NCBI RefSeq assembly: GCF_021290925.1
Contig: NZ_JAJSLX010000002.1
Location: forward strand, 1,019,001-1,083,000
Direction of reading: 5' to 3'
DNA length: 64,000 nucleotides
Origin: Sessilibacter corallicola
GTDB lineage: Bacteria > Pseudomonadota > Gammaproteobacteria > Pseudomonadales > Cellvibrionaceae
The first letter of the stretch is position 1; each line of letters begins with the position of its first letter. Under the pieces are notes generated by a model that saw only the letters and a program-made list of their open reading frames with translations, made no database searches and was not told the DNA's origin. Of the stretch, positions 1 to 8,918 are shown piece after piece. Both the position numbers and the translations under genes were made by a program.

Positions 1-293
1 TTTTCGAAGAAAATAAAAACAGTATGAAAATCAAAGATTTATAATTTCTTAAATTAATTTCTAGATTCGGCAGTCAAACTATTGACGAGTGTGAAGGAAG
101 TTTTTCACCTACTGACTTGGGTAGGCGACAAAAGTTTGAATGAAAACCGGCATTAATATGCCGCCATCGGACTGGGTCATGTTTCATATTTATTAGATAA
201 TACTTTTATTTTGGGGCGAGTTAACAGCCTCTTGTACACTCTGAATTGGCTTTCGTCTGTTTGGATCAAATAACCTAGCCGACACATAAAATT
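1..293. other. Intergenic leader, no gene seen
   Basis: I see no credible coding region or RNA gene here. A perfect 16-bp palindrome lies at 148-163 (CGGCAT-TAAT-ATGCCG) and could be a small hairpin or operator. The stretch just before the ATG at 294 has no convincing Shine-Dalgarno sequence. A cobalamin-type riboswitch was considered because the next gene is CbiM/ECF-like, but none of its conserved boxes were recognised. Confidence 0.4.
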
Positions 294-959
294 ATGTTTG
301 TACTTATTTATCCGGGCACGGCTTTAATGTGGTTTAGCACTATAAGCGCATGTTTGATCATGCTGTTAATTGTGCTGTTTGCACCTTGGAGAGCGTTTTT
401 TTCCGTTTCTCAGCGCGTATTGCTGTGGCTTTTTTACGCGTTCTCATTGGCTTCGGTATGGTTGTTAGAAGTGAAAGTGGCTGATGTATTTTCGGTTCAT
501 TTGTCGATGATGACCGCAGCGGTCTTTTTGTTCGGTTTTCGTTTGGCGATATTGGCGGGTGTTTTTGGATTATTTGCTCACCAATTAGTATCGCCTTTTA
601 TGTGGGATGTACTGGGTTTAAATTTTTTACTGACCGTGGTCATGCCCGCTGTAGGCACCTACATTGCTCTAAAAATTGTTGCTCTAGTGCCAATTAATAA
701 TTTATTTGTGTTTATTTTAGGCGGTGGATTTTTTGGCGCGATTTTAAGTGTTTTAGTAACGGTCGCATCTGGATTGGCTTTGTTTGGCATTTTTAATGCC
801 TGGAGCTTAACGGTGGTTATAAAAGACCATCTGTGGCTGTACGGAATGTCGCTGTTCCCAGAAGGTTTTATCAACGGTGCAATTGTATCAACGACGACAG
901 TACTGTGGCCGCATTTGGTAAAAACCTACGACGATCACAGGTACCTTGATGATTCCTAG
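294..959 (+). CDS. ECF-type transporter permease-like membrane protein
   Basis: The 221-residue protein is almost entirely hydrophobic, with about six predicted membrane segments (near residues 12-30, 40-57, 70-100, 108-128, 135-165 and 172-200). It resembles the predicted membrane proteins related to CbiM/energy-coupling-factor permeases, which in this family are thought to take part in cofactor or metal uptake at the inner membrane. No ATPase or T-component gene is adjacent, so the substrate cannot be inferred. The start is the first ATG in the frame; the ribosome binding site is weak and an ATG at 327 is an alternative. The gene is convergent with the kinase gene that follows. Confidence 0.6.
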   Translation: MFVLIYPGTALMWFSTISACLIMLLIVLFAPWRAFFSVSQRVLLWLFYAFSLASVWLLEVKVADVFSVHLSMMTAAVFLFGFRLAILAGVFGLFAHQLVSPFMWDVLGLNFLLTVVMPAVGTYIALKIVALVPINNLFVFILGGGFFGAILSVLVTVASGLALFGIFNAWSLTVVIKDHLWLYGMSLFPEGFINGAIVSTTTVLWPHLVKTYDDHRYLDDS

Positions 960-981
960 CGGATTAAATTGTGTTGGATGG

Positions 982-1021
982 CCACTCTGCTGAATTTATA
1001 CGACATAAAACAACAGAGTGG
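982..1021. terminator. Hairpin between convergent genes
   Basis: CCACTCTG at 982-989 pairs with CAGAGTGG at 1014-1021 across a 24-nt loop. It lies between two convergent genes but lacks a clear U-tract on either strand. A second inverted repeat follows at 1051-1071 (ATATTGATCA, one base, TGATCAATAT) and touches the kinase stop codon. Either could end transcription, with modest confidence. Confidence 0.35.
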
Positions 1022-1070
1022 GAAAACAGAGCGGTAAAGAGGTTTAACGTATATTGATCAGTGATCAATA

Positions 1071-2489
1071 TTAAGCGTGACCGATGGCGAAATTCGACTC
1101 TTCCAGAGGCTCGTCTTCTAACGTTTCCAATTGAGTCATGGGTAATATAACGCTGATGCTCAGGCCGCCGTCGGGTAAATTCTTAGCGATTATTTTTCCT
1201 CTGTGCAATCGAACCGTGCGTTCGGCAATCGCCAATCCTAAACCGTAACCACCTTTGTCTCGTGAACGCGCGCTATCTGAGCGATAGAATGGCTGGAATA
1301 TTTTCTCCAGGTCTTCCTCAGGTACACCAGGACCTTGGTCGGCAATGGTCACCATGGCGCATTTACCGCCGTGAACGCATTGTAATTTAACGTTGACGTT
1401 AGACCCTTTGAATGTGTAGCGAATCGCGTTGCGAAGAATATTTTCAAATACGCTTGTTAGAATATTGCTGCGCGTTTGAATGAGAATCTCTCCACAGCAG
1501 AAATCTTCCTCAACTTTAACGGATTTTTCCGCCGCGTCGTTTTTGCAGTTATCAACCAAATCAGCTAACAACAGAGAAACGTCGATGGTATCGGTCATTT
1601 CGAACGTATCGCGTTCGGTAACCGGCATCGCAAGAATCTGCGTGATGATTTCTTCTAAAGATTCGGTGGCCAAGCGGATGTTATTGAGTTCTTTATCGAC
1701 AACGCCATTGCTGCGTTGATAGGCCAATTCAAGAGCGACTTGTAAGCGCGCTAGTGGTGACCGTAATTCGTGAGAAACGTCTTTAATTAACCGCTTTTGT
1801 TGCAGCATGGCAATTTCAAGGCGTTCCGTCATGTGATCAAAATCACGTGCCAGGTCAGAAAATTCGTTGTTTCTGCGGCTAAATTTCGGATAAATGCGAG
1901 TTGAAAGATTGCCGCTGGCGATGCTTCGTGTGGCTTTTTTCAGTGTGCTTACATCGCTGGATAATTTTCTCGCAAACAGATAGCAGGCAATAGCACTTAG
2001 CAGCAAACCTGAAATAAACCAAGGTGCAGCATTTAAGAAATACACTTTAAAAAAGATGTTTGATTTATCTTTAATATGAGTAATCGCTTTTAATTCTGTG
2101 CCGTCTGTTAGGGTAACTAAGCGGCCGACATTCAAACCGATTTGGGCAGTTCGCATGTTGGAACCCAGCATTTCTACCATCGGCGAAATAGACGCAGGTA
2201 TTGGGCGCTGCAATAGGTCTTTGTTATTTTCGTCTAGAAGGTAAATGTGCTCGGTGATGCGGTCAGGGCTTTGACTCATCGCAATACAAAGGGATTGCAG
2301 GTCATGACCGACAATGGTCGAGAGTAAATCATCCGACAATTTCATCGCAGGGGAAACGGTTTTTTTCTGCGCTGAAATTATCGATAACGGGGTGCGATTA
2401 TGGGTGCTGTCGTAGACGAGGCCTGAAAAGAGTATCAAGCCACATAGCGCCCAAAAATAGAGAAATATTTTAAAGTAGAGTTTTGTCAT
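1071..2489 (-). CDS. cpxA: CpxA-like sensor histidine kinase
   Basis: This 472-residue inner-membrane sensor kinase has an N-terminal membrane segment (about 6-25), a periplasmic sensor region (about 26-153), a second membrane segment (about 156-173), a HAMP linker and a kinase core. The phosphoacceptor is His240 in the motif VSHELRSPLARLQ. The N box (ENILRNAIRYT), the DQGPGVP motif and the GYGLGLAIAE G2 box are intact. The H box and its partner regulator resemble CpxA/CpxR, the envelope-stress system. The gene overlaps the regulator stop by 4 bp (ATGA), so the two are translationally coupled. No cpxP-like gene is next to them; a flavodoxin gene occupies the divergent side. Confidence 0.8.
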   Translation of the reverse strand: MTKLYFKIFLYFWALCGLILFSGLVYDSTHNRTPLSIISAQKKTVSPAMKLSDDLLSTIVGHDLQSLCIAMSQSPDRITEHIYLLDENNKDLLQRPIPASISPMVEMLGSNMRTAQIGLNVGRLVTLTDGTELKAITHIKDKSNIFFKVYFLNAAPWFISGLLLSAIACYLFARKLSSDVSTLKKATRSIASGNLSTRIYPKFSRRNNEFSDLARDFDHMTERLEIAMLQQKRLIKDVSHELRSPLARLQVALELAYQRSNGVVDKELNNIRLATESLEEIITQILAMPVTERDTFEMTDTIDVSLLLADLVDNCKNDAAEKSVKVEEDFCCGEILIQTRSNILTSVFENILRNAIRYTFKGSNVNVKLQCVHGGKCAMVTIADQGPGVPEEDLEKIFQPFYRSDSARSRDKGGYGLGLAIAERTVRLHRGKIIAKNLPDGGLSISVILPMTQLETLEDEPLEESNFAIGHA

Positions 2490-3187
2490 TCTGCTGGCTC
2501 TGTAACCGTAAACATATAACCCGCACCGCGGACATTGATGATTTGGTCTTTATCTACACCAATTGATGAGAGCTTTTTACGAATATTGCTCACATGCACA
2601 TCAATACTTCGGTCGTATGGGGTTAGTTTTCGGCTCAGAGCGCGTTCGGTTAAAACTTCCTTACTGAGAATATTTCCAGCTTTAGACATCAATTGGTCTA
2701 AAATTGAGAATTCTGCACCGGTAATGTTCAGTGCTTTTCCTTGGAAAGAGCAGCTGCGGTTACCGCGATTTAAGGTAATTCCGTTAACTTGCAAAAAGTC
2801 AGGGTTTTGTGGGCCTTCACGTTTTTTATCAAGTCGGCGTAATACCGCATTGATGCGCGCCACGAGCTCTCGTGGATTGCACGGTTTAGGCAAATAATCA
2901 TCTGCTCCCATGTCCAAACCAACAATGCGATCGATAGAGTCGCCTTTTGCGGTAAGCATCAGGATGGGTACGTTGGAAAAGTCTCTTACTTTATTGAGAA
3001 CTTCGAAACCACTGTGAATGGGTAACATAACATCGAGAACAATTGCGTCGAACTGATTTTCTCGAGCTTGTGCTAATCCGGCAGCACCATCGTTTGCGGT
3101 TGTTACCTTGAATCCTTCTTCGCTCAGATATTCTTCAAGGAGGTTACAGAGATCCATGTCGTCATCGACAAGTAAAATAGAGTTCAT
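2486..3187 (-). CDS. cpxR: CpxR-like OmpR-family response regulator
   Basis: The 233-residue regulator has a receiver domain (about 1-120) with acidic residues DDD at 8-10, the phosphoacceptor Asp52 in IVLDVMLP and the conserved Lys in YLPKP. A winged-helix DNA-binding domain follows (about 135-230). The stretch KLTPYDRSIDVHVSNIRKKL closely matches the CpxR consensus as I recall it. The start at 3187 (MNSILLVDDD) was preferred over an upstream in-frame start that would add 14 residues absent from the family. It forms an operon with the downstream kinase and is expected to respond to envelope stress; its targets are not visible here. Confidence 0.82.
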   Translation of the reverse strand: MNSILLVDDDMDLCNLLEEYLSEEGFKVTTANDGAAGLAQARENQFDAIVLDVMLPIHSGFEVLNKVRDFSNVPILMLTAKGDSIDRIVGLDMGADDYLPKPCNPRELVARINAVLRRLDKKREGPQNPDFLQVNGITLNRGNRSCSFQGKALNITGAEFSILDQLMSKAGNILSKEVLTERALSRKLTPYDRSIDVHVSNIRKKLSSIGVDKDQIINVRGAGYMFTVTEPAE

Positions 3188-3565
3188 GTTGCGTATCACT
3201 TCGTCAAAATTATTAATTCCTTTTGTCACTTATTCTGCCCGAGAACGGTAATTAATTACAGATCTAGGCACCAATAAATGAACATAATTTAACACTGGCT
3301 CACAATTTAGTTTAAAAAAACCTCCTTTTTATTCGTTAAGTTCATAAAAAATTCGTTTTTTTATGACTTTAGATTATTTTAAATTGTTTTAACCGATTAG
3401 ATAGTTCTAAAATACTAGATTGATTAAAAATTCAAGTAAAGAAGGGTTCATTTAATCTTTTGTGAACTTCCTAGTTGAATAGGTTGGTTTTCCTTATAAT
3501 CCGGCCTTTATTGTGCTCCTACGAGAAAGTCTTAGGTTATTAAAGTTTGACTGTGCGAGGTTGAA
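3188..3565. promoter_or_regulatory. Divergent intergenic region, cpxR/flavodoxin
   Basis: This AT-rich gap of about 380 bp separates two divergent genes. A perfect -10 hexamer TATAAT lies at 3495-3500, about 65 bp before the flavodoxin start, without a good -35 at the standard distance. A 12-bp palindrome GTAATTAATTAC at 3248-3259 lies about 60 bp upstream of the regulator start. No tandem GTAAA-type CpxR box could be made out with confidence. Confidence 0.4.
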
Positions 3566-4105
3566 ATGGCTCAAATTGGCCTGTTTTTTGGCAGTGATGA
3601 AGGCAATACAGAGAGTGTCGCCTATAAAATTCAAGAGTGCTTGGGAGCGGATGTTGTCGATGTCTACGACATAGCAGATGCTACTCAAATAGAGTTTGCC
3701 TCCTACGAAAAAATTATATTGGGAATCTCCACATGGGATTTCGGCCAAATTCAATCGGATTGGGAAGAGTTTTGGCCCGATGTATCTGAGATAGATTTCT
3801 CGGGTAAAACGGTTGCATTGTTTGGACTTGGTGACCAGTTTGGTTATGGTGATTACTTTATAGACGCAGTGGGTATGTTGCACGATGTTGTTGTCGCAAA
3901 CGGCGCTGCAATCGTCGGTCATTGGTCGACAGAGGGCTATGAGTTTGAAGCGTCAAAAGCTCAAATTTCGGATTCGGATACGTTTGTTGGTCTCGCCATT
4001 GATGAAGATCAGCAAGAGCATATGACGACTGAAAGGCTTAATCGTTGGTGCGAACAAATTCATAAGGAATTTGAATTGGACTCATCCCTTTCCCTACTTT
4101 CTTGA
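3566..4105 (+). CDS. Long-chain flavodoxin
   Basis: This 179-residue flavodoxin is a small soluble FMN-binding electron carrier. The phosphate-binding loop is visible near the N-terminus (GSDEGNTES, about 9-17). The two flavin-stacking loops are STWDFGQIQSDW (about 55-66) and GDQFGYGDYFIDAVG (about 93-107). The length and the extra loop place it in the long-chain group (FldA/FldB/NifF type). The ATG at 3566 follows a GCGAGG-like ribosome binding site. It stands alone, so its redox partner cannot be told from context; FldB-like and NifF-like assignments are both possible. Confidence 0.88.
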   Translation: MAQIGLFFGSDEGNTESVAYKIQECLGADVVDVYDIADATQIEFASYEKIILGISTWDFGQIQSDWEEFWPDVSEIDFSGKTVALFGLGDQFGYGDYFIDAVGMLHDVVVANGAAIVGHWSTEGYEFEASKAQISDSDTFVGLAIDEDQQEHMTTERLNRWCEQIHKEFELDSSLSLLS

Positions 4106-4124
4106 AGTCACACTCCATATTGAT

Positions 4125-4162
4125 CAATACCCGATTCAAGTTTAGATTTGCATCGGGTATTG
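4125..4162 (+). terminator. Probable terminator after flavodoxin gene
   Basis: An 11-bp perfect stem, CAATACCCGAT (4125-4135) and ATCGGGTATTG (4152-4162), surrounds a 16-nt loop and is followed by a T-rich stretch (TTGTATTAG). It starts 20 bp after the flavodoxin stop. Confidence 0.55.
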
Positions 4163-4245
4163 TTGTATTAGAAGAGTTCGATTTTTAGGTTTTCTTGTCA
4201 GAGCATTTTCACTTTGTGTTAACCGCTCCAATTTTCCGATACTTA

Positions 4246-4508
4246 GGGCCTGTTTACACTAATTTAATCACACCTGCTGGAGCGTATTTTTTTCGTATTT
4301 TAGGCGCAGTGAGTGTGATTTGGTTGTTCCAAATGAACGAGCTGCAACACGAAATACGGGAAAAATACGCCGAGCCCCTAGGGTCGCCCCTAAAACACGC
4401 CATTCGTTGTTGTTCGTCGCTTATTTAGCGCGCTAAACTGCACTCCTCACGCCTAGACTGACGCGTTTTAGGCGCGACAGGTGCGGTTAAATTAGTGTGA
4501 ACAGGCCC
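4246..4508. mobile_element. MITE-like element with 31-bp inverted ends
   Basis: The ends are near-perfect inverted repeats. The left one begins GGGCCTGTTTACACTAATTT (4246-4276) and the right one (4478-4508) is its reverse complement with three mismatches. Both are flanked by TA (4244-4245 and 4509-4510), consistent with a TA target duplication. The interior of about 200 bp has no transposase and no credible gene. This is the form of a non-autonomous element moved in trans by an IS630- or IS5-like transposase. That family assignment is inferred from the TA flanks and the GGGCC-type termini. Confidence 0.72.
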
Positions 4509-4685
4509 TAGTAACTTATTCGTCTTTCTAGTATCCGACTTAGCACAGCAAGCGATAGATTCCATCATTTTTTATTAAATAAAGCGTATAGCTTTTGCGT
4601 TGAGAGTTTGCTTGGTATAAATTCCGGGTTGAACTAAAGAATTAGAAGCGAACGGGATAAGTTTCTAGTCCGGCTGGGAAGAACT

Positions 4686-5147
4686 ATGGATTTCGAGCGG
4701 TTACCAAGAGGAAATGAGTCTGAATATAATCTGCATTGCCTAGTTGCTAGGCTGTTGATTGTTTTTGCCTGCTCGCTTTTCCCATTAAGCTCTAAAGGGT
4801 CTTATTACCAGCAGGTTTATACGATTCAAGTTGCCGCCTTCGATACTTCAGCGAAGGCCAGTCAGTTCATTCACACTGTACCCAACATGCCCCTGTATTG
4901 CCGCACAAAATCTAACGGTTTAGAAGCGGTGTATTATGGTGTTTACCCTTCATGGGATTCTGCAAAAGCGCATTTAAAAGATTATTCGATATTGTCGGAT
5001 TTAGGCGCCTATGTTTTGCGTTTGGATGAGGTTGTTATTAAACCCTGCGAAAATCTAGCGCTGAGAATAGAACGTCAAAAGCAAATTCAGGTAGTGCCTC
5101 AAGTGAACAACGAGAGTTTATTGGCGACCGACATTTTCCAACAATAA
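4686..5147 (+). CDS. SPOR-domain protein
   Basis: This 153-residue protein has an N-terminal hydrophobic segment (about 19-37), probably a signal peptide or membrane anchor. A SPOR-like domain follows (about 45-120), beginning YTIQVAAFDTSAKASQFI and including GVYPSWDSAKAHL. SPOR domains bind denuded peptidoglycan at the division site in characterised proteins such as FtsN and DamX. The C-terminal 35 residues are polar and unrecognised. It stands alone after the MITE-like element, so its role can only be inferred from the domain. Confidence 0.65.
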   Translation: MDFERLPRGNESEYNLHCLVARLLIVFACSLFPLSSKGSYYQQVYTIQVAAFDTSAKASQFIHTVPNMPLYCRTKSNGLEAVYYGVYPSWDSAKAHLKDYSILSDLGAYVLRLDEVVIKPCENLALRIERQKQIQVVPQVNNESLLATDIFQQ

Positions 5148-5230
5148 AATTCCAATTAAATACCGGTTTAATTTAGAGGGCTAACCCAGGCTGCTCTAGA
5201 TCGATATAGCTTACGTTGAAGAATAATTGT

Positions 5231-5268
5231 GTGGGTGAGCGCTTTTGCGTCAGTCAAAACGCGCCCAC
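5231..5268. terminator. Imperfect hairpin between convergent genes
   Basis: GTGGGTGAGCGCTTTTG (5231-5247) can pair imperfectly with CAAAACGCGCCCAC (5255-5268). It lies between the convergent SPOR and cmoB genes. There is no strong U-tract, so a terminator role is tentative. Confidence 0.35.
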
Positions 5269-5295
5269 AAAATGATGCCATTAAAAAGTATTTAA

Positions 5296-6270
5296 TTAAG
5301 GGTTAATTGCCGAAAATATCGCTCTTTTGGGGCGAGGATAACCTTCTATTGTTTTTGTTTGATCTTCTGGATCGAGAAATTGTTCTAATGAATGGAATTT
5401 CATCCAAGGTGTTTTTCGTTGTTCTTCGGTGGTGGTTTCATTGATGTCGACTAATTCAACCGAAGTAAATCCAATCTTTTTCAACCAGCCTATCAGCGTT
5501 GATGGCGATGGTAGGAACCACACGTTATTCATCATTGCGTATCGACCTTCTGGCACTAACGAATAACCGAGTTCACCTTCAACGATGAGCGTTTCCAAAA
5601 TCAATTGACCGCCGGGTTTTAGAGTATCTTTTAGCTCTTTCAGGTGGTCTATGGGGGAGCGACGGTGATAGAGAACACCCATGCTGAAAGTGGTATCAAA
5701 CGCTTGCAGTTTTTCTGGAACCGCTTCCATGGCGACGGGTAAAACGTGTATTGGCGCGCCCTTGAAAAAGTGTTTGATCATTTCGAATTGAATAACAAAC
5801 CGAGGAGAAGGATCGATACCAATGACTCTAGAGGCGCCCATTCCGAGCATTCTCCAGCAGTGGTAACCGTTTCCGCAACCAACGTCTAAAACCAATTTGT
5901 TTTCTAAGGGTTTTAAGTACGGCGTAAGCCTGTCCCATTTCCAATCGGAGCGCCACTCGGTATTAATATGCGTTCCGTGTATGTTAAACGGGCCTTTACG
6001 CCAAGGAATGAGTCCTTTTAAACAGCTTTCTATTTGTGAGCGCGTTGCTTCATCGTGTTCATCACTGCTGCCAAAACGAACTTCCGATTCTATGTCGATT
6101 GTTTCGGTGTTTATTTTCGGTAAGCTATATAGAAATTCTTTCCAGCCTGATAAATCGCCGAAACGTTTTTCACTGAGTCCGGTTTCAATTTGCTCAGGCA
6201 TTAATGTTGCCCAGCGTTCTAGTTTGGTTCCTGACAGCTGGTCAATTAAATCTTGGAAGTGTTCGATCAT
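5296..6270 (-). CDS. cmoB: tRNA U34 carboxymethyltransferase CmoB
   Basis: CmoB converts 5-hydroxyuridine at the wobble position of certain tRNAs to 5-oxyacetyluridine, using carboxy-S-adenosyl-methionine made by CmoA. The 324-residue length matches the family. The N-terminal part contains [23 protein letters not shown], written here as a region near residues 91-113. The Rossmann cofactor motif is [15 protein letters not shown] (about 128-142), followed by IGIDPS and [16 protein letters not shown]. The gene overlaps cmoA by 4 bp, so the pair is an operon and functions in one pathway. Confidence 0.95.
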   Translation of the reverse strand: MIEHFQDLIDQLSGTKLERWATLMPEQIETGLSEKRFGDLSGWKEFLYSLPKINTETIDIESEVRFGSSDEHDEATRSQIESCLKGLIPWRKGPFNIHGTHINTEWRSDWKWDRLTPYLKPLENKLVLDVGCGNGYHCWRMLGMGASRVIGIDPSPRFVIQFEMIKHFFKGAPIHVLPVAMEAVPEKLQAFDTTFSMGVLYHRRSPIDHLKELKDTLKPGGQLILETLIVEGELGYSLVPEGRYAMMNNVWFLPSPSTLIGWLKKIGFTSVELVDINETTTEEQRKTPWMKFHSLEQFLDPEDQTKTIEGYPRPKRAIFSAINP

Positions 6271-7034
6271 AGGGATTTCTGCGCAATCATTGATGCAAAA
6301 TTAAAACATTGAAACCAAACATCGGCGTCGCTAAATCCAACTTTTTTAAGTCGGTTTTTGTGAGTTGTTAATGTTTCTGGAATCAGCACATTTTCTAGAG
6401 ACTCACGTTTTTGCGAAATTTCTAAATCACTGTAACCGTTTGCGCGTTTAAAATCGTGATACAGGTTAATCATTAATTGATTGTGGCTTGGGTCTTCAAA
6501 CGCAACTTTTTCAGACAATATCAACACGCCACCGGGAATCAAGCCGTTGTATATTTTTTCCATGAGGGCTTCACGTACCGCTATTGGAATAAATTGAAGT
6601 GTGAAGTTAAGAACCACAATGGATGCGTTATTGATTTCTATAGAATTAATGTCGTCGCAGAGCAAAGTAATTGGTGTTGGGCTGTTATCGCGATCAATTA
6701 ATTTTTTTGCTTGATCGATCATCGCTTGGGAGTTGTCTATTGCGACGATTTCACAGTTATCAACGCTTATATTATGTCTTATTGATAGTGTTGCCGCGCC
6801 TAATGAACAACCTAAATCGTAGCATTTAGTCTCTTCTCTGGCGTACCGCCGAGCAAAGTCCCCGATCATACCAATAATGGTGGTGTATCCCGGAACGGAA
6901 CGTTTGATCATGTCTGGAAAGACATCCACCACCGCTTTATTGAATGAAAATCGCTGGATATCTTCCAGTGGCGTTGCAAATAAGTTGTCTTCTCGCGAAG
7001 TTTGAGAATCTCTTGGCTCGTTCGGATTTGCCAT
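6267..7034 (-). CDS. cmoA: Carboxy-SAM synthase CmoA
   Basis: CmoA makes carboxy-S-adenosyl-L-methionine from SAM and prephenate, the donor used by CmoB. The 255-residue protein has the methyltransferase-fold motif [13 protein letters not shown] (about 73-85), the acidic loop [10 protein letters not shown] and the family stretch [11 protein letters not shown] (about 131-141). An N-terminal tail precedes the conserved [20 protein letters not shown]. It is the first gene of the cmoA-cmoB operon; the start is the ATG at 7034. Confidence 0.95.
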   Translation of the reverse strand: MANPNEPRDSQTSREDNLFATPLEDIQRFSFNKAVVDVFPDMIKRSVPGYTTIIGMIGDFARRYAREETKCYDLGCSLGAATLSIRHNISVDNCEIVAIDNSQAMIDQAKKLIDRDNSPTPITLLCDDINSIEINNASIVVLNFTLQFIPIAVREALMEKIYNGLIPGGVLILSEKVAFEDPSHNQLMINLYHDFKRANGYSDLEISQKRESLENVLIPETLTTHKNRLKKVGFSDADVWFQCFNFASMIAQKSL

Positions 7035-7274
7035 AACCTTTACTAAATTCTTTGCCGTTATTAAAGCACGTCATTCTATGTATTTCTGAGTGCTTCGACC
7101 AGAGCGTATTTTGGCGCAATTGAACAATGTTGTAGCAGAGTACTGAGTCTGTATACGATTCTGAGGGGTGCGTACGTCTCACAAAAAGCAAAAAAATCTC
7201 GTTTGCCTGAAATGTCGCTTCCGATAATGGCGGTTGGTCTACACTGCTTATTACAGTGGGAATGATAGTTATTT

Positions 7275-8900
7275 ATGAAAGCATTTTCTGCGAAAGGTAA
7301 AAGAGTGCTTGTCGTTGATGATTTCGAGGGATTTCGTCTCGCTATCGCTCGCAAGTTAGAAGAGCAGGGCAATATTCGCGCAGATACCACTCATTCCGGT
7401 GAAGAAGCGCTCAAGCTGTGTCGGAATCGATACTACGATGCCATTCTAACGGATTTTAACCTAGGGGCAGGAAAAACCGGGCTGCAAGTATTAGAAGCGT
7501 TGCGGTTTCACAATGAATTGGAACCGAAACAAGTATTCATGTTGATTTCGGCTGAAAATAACAAGCAAATAGTGTTGGCTGCAACTGATGTCGAACCAGA
7601 CGCTTATATCGCTAAACCGATTACCACGCATAATTTGGGTTCGCGATTAGCTCGAATTTTTAAGCAGCGGAAAGAGCTAAACAAGCTCTACGAATATCTC
7701 GGCAAAGACAACACTGGTGCCGCAATTGACGCTTGCCGTCAGCACATTGAACACCACGGATATTACGCACCGTTTTGTGAAAAAGTTCTAGGAGAATTAT
7801 TGATTCAATTGGGTGATCTTCCCACCGCCAAATCTCATTATGAATCTATTTTGCTTCAGCGGCCGTTGGATTGGGCTCGTTTGGGACTCGCGAATGTGCT
7901 GGTTGAGCTGAGAGAATATGACGATGCTGAAGAAAACTTAAAAAGTATTATTAATGAAAATCCATTTGTAATGAAAGCTTACGACCAATTGCATCAGGTT
8001 TATGATTCCAAGCAAGACCTGTATTGCAAGCAAGAGATTATGGAAAAAGCGGTGGCTGTTTCTCCATTGTCATTTGCCCGGCAAAAATGTCTCGCAGAGA
8101 CGGCTTTGGGAAATAAAAATTATTTAGTGGCAGCCGGTGCTTACAAAAAAATTATGCGCTTGGGTCGAAACTCTGTTTATCATCAGCCGGAACAGATTGT
8201 CGATTACGCGCGTACAGCTGCTGTTTTGACCACAGAAGATCCCGAAGCGGGTCTCGCTTTTTGTAAAGATGCCCAAGTCTGGTTTGGTCAAAAGAATAAA
8301 AATGCTAATTCATCTGATTCTTTGCAAAATCAGATGGTTTCTGTGCAATTGTTGAGTGGCTTAGGTGAGCACGCAAAAGCATTGAACATTTTTTCCGATG
8401 TCGAATTGAATGTTTCAAAAATTGGTGAGGACCTTCCATTCGAATGTGAAGTTGATTATGTTTTTACTCTTAAATCCATAGAAAAACTTGAGTCGGCAGA
8501 AAAATATTTAATTTCATTGTGCTCTAAATATCAGGATGAAGAGAAAAAATTAGAAATTCTTGATCAGCTTTTGGCAGAACCTGTTAGTCATAAAAATAAA
8601 GCCATTGTGGCAGCAATGAATAGACGGGGAATTGCTCAATACGAACAAAAAAATTATTCCGATGCGGCAACGCTTTTTTTGCGAGCACGGAAGCTGTTCC
8701 CCAAACATTTGGGTATCAATCTGAACCTGGTTCAGGTTTTGTATGAAGAAATGAAATCACACGGAATGCGGTCTGACTATATGCTTGAGGTCGAAGCATC
8801 GCTGAACGCTGTTCGTGCCGTTATTCAAGTGGGTGACCAACAATACCAACGGTTTGCTTGCTTGGAGGCAGAATTTAAGGACATGAAGAGCAAAATGTAG
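7275..8900 (+). CDS. Receiver domain-TPR response regulator
   Basis: This 541-residue cytoplasmic protein has an N-terminal receiver domain (about 8-130) with paired acidic residues in VLVVDDFE, the phosphoacceptor Asp60 in DAILTDFNLG, and the conserved Lys in AKPITT. The rest is helical and rich in TPR-like repeats (about 140-530), for example HLGINLNLVQVLYEE near the C-terminus. It has no DNA-binding or enzymatic output domain, so it probably acts through protein contacts. The small kinase gene starts 18 bp downstream and is a likely partner. The specific process is unknown. Confidence 0.78.
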   Translation: MKAFSAKGKRVLVVDDFEGFRLAIARKLEEQGNIRADTTHSGEEALKLCRNRYYDAILTDFNLGAGKTGLQVLEALRFHNELEPKQVFMLISAENNKQIVLAATDVEPDAYIAKPITTHNLGSRLARIFKQRKELNKLYEYLGKDNTGAAIDACRQHIEHHGYYAPFCEKVLGELLIQLGDLPTAKSHYESILLQRPLDWARLGLANVLVELREYDDAEENLKSIINENPFVMKAYDQLHQVYDSKQDLYCKQEIMEKAVAVSPLSFARQKCLAETALGNKNYLVAAGAYKKIMRLGRNSVYHQPEQIVDYARTAAVLTTEDPEAGLAFCKDAQVWFGQKNKNANSSDSLQNQMVSVQLLSGLGEHAKALNIFSDVELNVSKIGEDLPFECEVDYVFTLKSIEKLESAEKYLISLCSKYQDEEKKLEILDQLLAEPVSHKNKAIVAAMNRRGIAQYEQKNYSDAATLFLRARKLFPKHLGINLNLVQVLYEEMKSHGMRSDYMLEVEASLNAVRAVIQVGDQQYQRFACLEAEFKDMKSKM

Positions 8901-8918
8901 ACTTAAGAGAAATGCGTG

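Noticed and set aside
4195-4428. 77-codon plus-strand frame with TTG start
   Set aside because: It runs into the inverted end and the interior of the MITE-like element, has no ribosome binding site and no familiar motif.
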